Assembly: GCA_903861055.1 (NCBI GenBank)
Contig: CAIOSU010000338.1
Location: 1 to 8,959, forward strand
Source of the DNA: an uncultured bacterium
Lineage (GTDB): Bacteria; Bacteroidota; Bacteroidia; Chitinophagales; CAIOSU01
Direction: 5' to 3'
DNA: 8,959 nucleotides
Shown: positions 5,865 to 8,959 of the stretch, one piece after another
Layout of the letters: each line of letters starts with the position of its first letter
Position numbering within the stretch: the stretch's first letter is position 1
Translations under genes and position numbers: made by a program
The notes under the pieces: model-generated
Databases searched by the model: none
Told to the model about the DNA's origin: nothing
The model's input: the letters and a program-made list of their open reading frames with translations, nothing else

Positions 5865-7345
5865 GCAACACTTTCCATATCGGGGCAGGGCCACTGAGTG
5901 TGCAGCAACTGAAATCGTTGTTGTCGAGTCGGCACCAATTAGAACTGGCCACTGAGGCCCAGAAACGCATTACGCACTGCCGTGAATACTTAGAGCGTAA
6001 GCTAAACGATACTAACGACCTTCACTATGGCATCAACACGGGTTTTGGTAGCCTCTGCGATGTGGCGATTGACAAAACCCAGATTGAGCAACTGCAAGAG
6101 AATCTAGTATTGAGCCACTCCTGTGGCATAGGCGCCTTGGTACCACAACCTATTATAAAACTGATGTTACTGCTTAAGGCGCATGCCTTGGCGTTGGGGC
6201 ATTCGGGAGTGCGGGTAGCGGTAGTGCAGCGCTTGCTGGAGTTATACAACCGCAACATCATCCCCATAATTTACGAGCACGGTTCATTAGGTGCCTCTGG
6301 CGATTTAGCCCCGCTGGCGCACATGAGCCTTACCCTTATCGGGAAAGGCGAAGTGTATTATAAAGGCGAAACCGTCCCATCATTGCAAGCATTGCAAGCC
6401 GAAGGTTTGGAGCCGCTAACGCTAAAGGCCAAAGAAGGCTTGGCATTGTTAAACGGTACCCAGTTTATGACGGCCTATGGTGTACATACCCTTCTATTGG
6501 CGCACCGTTTGGCCGAGCAGGCCGATATGATAGGTGCCGTTGCATTGGAAGCTTTTGATGCCAAAACCGAGCCTTTCAATGCTTTAGTACACCAAGTGCG
6601 CCCGTTTAGCGGACAAATTACCGTGGCACAAAACATTTGCGAATGGCGGGCGGGCAGTGCCATTGCCGATGCCAAAAAGCCTTATGTGCAAGACCCCTAC
6701 TCCTTCCGCTGCATACCGCAGGTGCATGGCGCTAGTTGGGATGTGGTGCAACACGTTACCCAAATATTCGAAACAGAAATAAACTCTGTTACCGACAATC
6801 CATTGATCTTCCCTGAAGAGGATGAGATACTGTCGGGCGGCAATTTCCACGGTCAGCCATTGGCGTTGGCGTTGGATTATTTGAAATTGGCACTGTCAGA
6901 ATACGGCTCCATATCCGAAAGGCGCACTTATCAGCTTATTACTGGGCACCGCGATTTACCGCGCTATTTGGCTGCTTCGGAAGGTTTAAACTCTGGGTTA
7001 ATGATACCGCAGTATACCGCTGCATCGTTGGTAAGCCGCAACAAGCAATTGTGCAGCCCAGCTTCGGTGGATAGCATACCCAGTAGTGCGGGACAAGAAG
7101 ACCACGTGAGTATGGGCGCCAACGCTGCCGTACAAGCCCTACACGTAGCTGAAAACCTAGAGCGCATCCTCGCCATTGAACTACTCACTGCCATGCAGGC
7201 CCTCGATTTCCGCAAGCCACTTACCAGCAGCCCCCGCATCGAAAAGCTGCGCACCGATTACCGTGCTATAGTTACCTTCAATGACCAGGACAGAGAATTG
7301 TACAAGGATATGGAGGCTACGCTGGGGTTTTTGAGGAAAGTATAG
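5861..7345 (+). CDS. hutH: Histidine ammonia-lyase
   Basis: Deaminates L-histidine to urocanate and ammonia, the first step of the hut pathway, cytoplasmic. The 494 residues are normal for the family (about 500). Visible are the MIO-cofactor triad A145-S146-G147 in GSLGASGDLAPLAH, the catalytic Tyr56 in HYGINTGFG, NGTQ (198-201), QDPYSFRC (277-284), SVTDNPLIF (309-317) and GGNFHGQP (326-333). QEDHVSMGA (412-420) is also present. Substrate choice in this family follows a residue pair, and here it is S85-H86 (LVLSHSCG), the histidine-type pair rather than the Tyr- or Phe-lyase types. Its ATG overlaps the hisS stop by 4 bp. hutU, hutI and hutG are not in the window, so the rest of the pathway would have to be encoded elsewhere. 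Confidence 0.96.
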   Translation: MSNTFHIGAGPLSVQQLKSLLSSRHQLELATEAQKRITHCREYLERKLNDTNDLHYGINTGFGSLCDVAIDKTQIEQLQENLVLSHSCGIGALVPQPIIKLMLLLKAHALALGHSGVRVAVVQRLLELYNRNIIPIIYEHGSLGASGDLAPLAHMSLTLIGKGEVYYKGETVPSLQALQAEGLEPLTLKAKEGLALLNGTQFMTAYGVHTLLLAHRLAEQADMIGAVALEAFDAKTEPFNALVHQVRPFSGQITVAQNICEWRAGSAIADAKKPYVQDPYSFRCIPQVHGASWDVVQHVTQIFETEINSVTDNPLIFPEEDEILSGGNFHGQPLALALDYLKLALSEYGSISERRTYQLITGHRDLPRYLAASEGLNSGLMIPQYTAASLVSRNKQLCSPASVDSIPSSAGQEDHVSMGANAAVQALHVAENLERILAIELLTAMQALDFRKPLTSSPRIEKLRTDYRAIVTFNDQDRELYKDMEATLGFLRKV

Positions 7346-7371
7346 CAAATAATGAGTGGTCTAAAGAAAAA

Positions 7372-7439
7372 TTAAACAACCCTCAAGAACAAAATGTAAC
7401 TCCTTAGAAGTTGTTTAAAAACTTTCAACTTTTAAGTTT
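7372..7439. terminator. Weak, possibly bidirectional terminator between convergent hutH and the TPR gene
   Basis: TTAAACAAC (7372-7380) and GTTGTTTAA (7410-7418) form a 9-bp inverted repeat with a 29-nt loop. A second 6-bp stem, AAACTT (7419-7424) and AAGTTT (7434-7439), is followed on the minus strand by a short U-run and could end the TPR transcript. Both stems are AT-rich, so the call rests mainly on the convergent position. Confidence 0.35.
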
Positions 7440-7447
7440 CTTCGTTA

Positions 7448-8341
7448 TCATACCCCAGCCAGCACTTTCAACTTATCAAACCTAGCCGTTTCGTTTTCTT
7501 TAAAGTAGTTATCGTTTGATAGCAGATTGTAAGCGGTTTTAGCTGCAGCGGTTGCAGCGGCTTTATCGCCCTTTAAGTCATACAATAAGGCCAATTCCTC
7601 AAATACATAGCCATCGCTGTTCATTTCGCGCTTTTCGTATTCGGCTTTTAGGTTTTGTTGCAAGCGCAAGGCCTCGTCAATATTACCCACTGCACGCTGA
7701 GCGCGAGCTACGCACCATTTAGCTATCAATATGGTATTGATAGGGTGGTTGTGCACGGTACGGAAAACCAACGCTTTCTCGAACACTTTTAAGGCCTTTT
7801 CAAAGTTACCTTGGTCGTGGTGGCTCCAGCCCGTGTTGTTATACAGGCTACCTAGCCACTGCATAGCTGCGGGATCTTCAGCCGTTTCGGCATAGCGAAT
7901 AGCGGCCTCGTTCCATTGTAGTTGCACGGTAGGGTTGTGCTCGGCTATAGCCAACATATGCGCCGCATCAACAGCATAATAATCCAGTTGCTCCAGCTTA
8001 GCCATATCCCAAGCCTTTAGGAATAATTCGCGGGCGCGAAACTTTTCGCTAGCGCTATTATAGGCCCGGCCACGCTCCAACAAATACCGCACTGCTATCA
8101 ATGGGTACTGTTCCAGTGGCATTTGCTCCACTTGGTTTAAGGTTTCGTGGGCCTTGTCAAACATCTTTCGAAGGCTATAGGTGCGGGCTATTTGGGTAAG
8201 CAACTCTCCTTGATACGATACATCTCCTTGCTCAGTGGCTGCGGGTAGCAGCTCTCTAAATTTCAGTTCCGTGCCAGCTGGGTCGCTGTAATTCCACATT
8301 TTATTTATCTCGGGTAGTGCGGTTGTAGGTTGCGGGTTCAT
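7448..8341 (-). CDS. TPR-repeat protein of unknown function
   Basis: A 297-residue protein built almost wholly of tetratricopeptide-like helix pairs, so probably a protein-binding scaffold. There is no signal peptide or membrane segment, so it is likely cytoplasmic. The best repeat is at about 164-196 (GSLYNNTGWSHHDQGNFEK, then ALKVFEKAL), with canonical small, Gly and Ala positions. Weaker repeats lie at about 47-76 (IARTYSLRKMFDKAHETL), 84-114 (ERGRAYNSASEKFRAREL), 206-232 and 246-275 (LALLYDLKGDKAAATAA). No enzymatic domain is seen. It ends with tandem stops (TGA TAA). It lies downstream of clpS on the same strand, but a strong terminator separates them, so it is probably transcribed on its own. 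Met15 (KMWNYSD) is an alternative start. Confidence 0.8.
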   Translation of the reverse strand: MNPQPTTALPEINKMWNYSDPAGTELKFRELLPAATEQGDVSYQGELLTQIARTYSLRKMFDKAHETLNQVEQMPLEQYPLIAVRYLLERGRAYNSASEKFRARELFLKAWDMAKLEQLDYYAVDAAHMLAIAEHNPTVQLQWNEAAIRYAETAEDPAAMQWLGSLYNNTGWSHHDQGNFEKALKVFEKALVFRTVHNHPINTILIAKWCVARAQRAVGNIDEALRLQQNLKAEYEKREMNSDGYVFEELALLYDLKGDKAAATAAAKTAYNLLSNDNYFKENETARFDKLKVLAGV

Positions 8342-8386
8342 ACGTTTGCGGGTTTTGTTGTTGTAATATAATGAATTTTTTGAAAC

Positions 8387-8417
8387 AAAAAAAGGCCCTG
8401 ACAGATGTCAAGGCCTT
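8387..8417 (-). terminator. Strong rho-independent terminator of clpS
   Basis: On the minus strand, AAGGCCTTGAC (8417-8407) pairs with GTCAGGGCCTT (8402-8392). The stem has 11 bp with one G-U pair and a 4-nt loop ATCT. It is followed by a run of seven T residues (8393-8387) that overlaps the end of the stem. It lies 31 bp past the clpS stop and 46 bp before the TPR start codon. Confidence 0.92.
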
Positions 8418-8447
8418 GCTTATATGGTGCTAAAAAGCGAATAATCA

Positions 8448-8738
8448 TTATTCGATAACTGCGTTGATACCTCTATCGGTCAATGCGGTTTTCATAGGGT
8501 GTAGTTTGTTAAAAGGCCCTTGGCGTACCGATGCACGACCTTTAAAGTGCACCATCATGGCACATTGTTCCGCCTGCTCTTCGCTATGGTCGCAAACATC
8601 AACCAACGACTCGATAACGTGGTCAAAGGTATTTACATCATCATTGTACACTACCAAAAACTTCTCATCAACCAACTTTTCTACGCGGTCAATCAGTTCG
8701 TCAACTAAAACATCCTCTCTGGTTTGGTAATTTGCCAT
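8448..8738 (-). CDS. clpS: ATP-dependent Clp protease adaptor ClpS
   Basis: Adaptor that binds N-terminal destabilising residues of proteins and hands them to ClpA/ClpC-ClpP for degradation, cytoplasmic. The 96 residues show the ClpS core VVYNDDVNTFDHVI (29-42), EQAEQCAMMVHFKGRASV (54-71) and a closing ALTDRGINAVIE. N32, D33, D34 and H64 align with E. coli Asn34, Asp35, Asp36 and His66; Asn34, Asp35 and His66 hold the N-degron alpha-amino group. Phe38 stands where E. coli has the gatekeeper Met40. The N-terminal arm (1-27) is short and acidic and would contact the Clp ATPase. No clpA or clpC lies in the window. A TATTTTAG box (8763-8756, minus), one mismatch from TAnnTTTG, lies 17 nt upstream of the ATG and may be its promoter. 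Confidence 0.95.
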   Translation of the reverse strand: MANYQTREDVLVDELIDRVEKLVDEKFLVVYNDDVNTFDHVIESLVDVCDHSEEQAEQCAMMVHFKGRASVRQGPFNKLHPMKTALTDRGINAVIE

Positions 8739-8959
8739 TTCATTAAAGGTTTTAACTAAAATACAGAATCCGTTTTAAAAAAGGTAACTTTTTAGACCAA
8801 GATTTGGCTGTCAAGTATCAAAATATCGTTACCACTTTGTTAAACACCATTAAGTAACGGATTGTGTGAATTATTTGTTCCTATTACAAGCAATAAATCA
8901 ATGCTGAGGGTTTCTATATCTTGTGAGACTTATCAAGCCAATGCTTAATACTCCGTCAC
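8739..8959. other. AT-rich stretch upstream of clpS, no gene supported
   Basis: I see no convincing coding region. It holds small dyads: AAAAAG/CTTTTT (8778-8793, 4-nt loop) and CGTTAC/GTAACG (8827-8832 and 8854-8859). One minus-strand frame is open from the right edge for 19 codons (to a TGA at about 8901) and could be the tail of a gene outside the window, but it matches no family I recognise. Confidence 0.4.

Noticed and set aside
5861..7345. Tyrosine or phenylalanine ammonia-lyase or aminomutase instead of HutH
   Set aside because: The selectivity pair is Ser85-His86, the histidine type, and the other motifs follow bacterial HutH.
8901..8948. Small plus-strand frame of 15 codons (MLRVSIS...)
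   Set aside because: Too short, with no promoter, ribosome site or recognisable content.
8901..8959. Tail of a minus-strand gene entering from the right edge
   Set aside because: Only 19 codons are open and they match no recognised family, so it cannot be told from chance.

Overview
The window looks like chromosomal DNA from a member of the Bacteroidota, probably of the Sphingobacteria/Chitinophagia kind. The reasons are a secreted amidase carrying CUB and SprB-like modules, start codons with little or no Shine-Dalgarno sequence, several TAnnTTTG-type -7 elements, and a Thermus-type isocitrate dehydrogenase with an extra C-terminal domain. This placement is inferred from gene content. No rRNA, tRNA, CRISPR array, insertion sequence or phage gene is visible.

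Layout, left to right. (1) 1-1658, minus strand: a secreted multidomain N-acetylmuramoyl-L-alanine amidase whose C-terminus lies beyond the left edge. It has its own -7 promoter element. (2) 1659-1878: that promoter, a strong intrinsic terminator for the gene to the right, and a REP-like palindromic stretch. (3) 1879-3318, minus: isocitrate dehydrogenase (icd). (4) 3319-3409: a divergent promoter region with a perfect 10-bp dyad and a smaller T-N11-A dyad. (5) 3410-4351, plus: a LysR-type regulator, probably controlling icd and itself. (6) 4352-4499: a hisS leader with a perfect TAnnTTTG element, a hairpin, and four heptad repeats that run straight into the start codon. (7) 4500-7345, plus: hisS and hutH, overlapping by ATGA. 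(8) 7346-7447: a weak terminator region between convergent genes. (9) 7448-8341, minus: a cytoplasmic TPR protein of unknown function. (10) 8387-8417: a strong terminator. (11) 8448-8738, minus: clpS. (12) 8739-8959: AT-rich DNA with no gene I can support.

Functionally this is mostly housekeeping: TCA-cycle flux (icd, perhaps under the LysR protein), histidine use (charging to tRNA by HisRS, deamination by HutH), N-degron proteolysis (ClpS) and peptidoglycan cleavage outside the cytoplasm (amidase). I see no clearly new multi-gene system. The points most worth a second look are the hisS-hutH coupling, the dyads between icd and lysR, the heptad repeats fused to the hisS start codon, and the unusual domain build and residue changes of the amidase.
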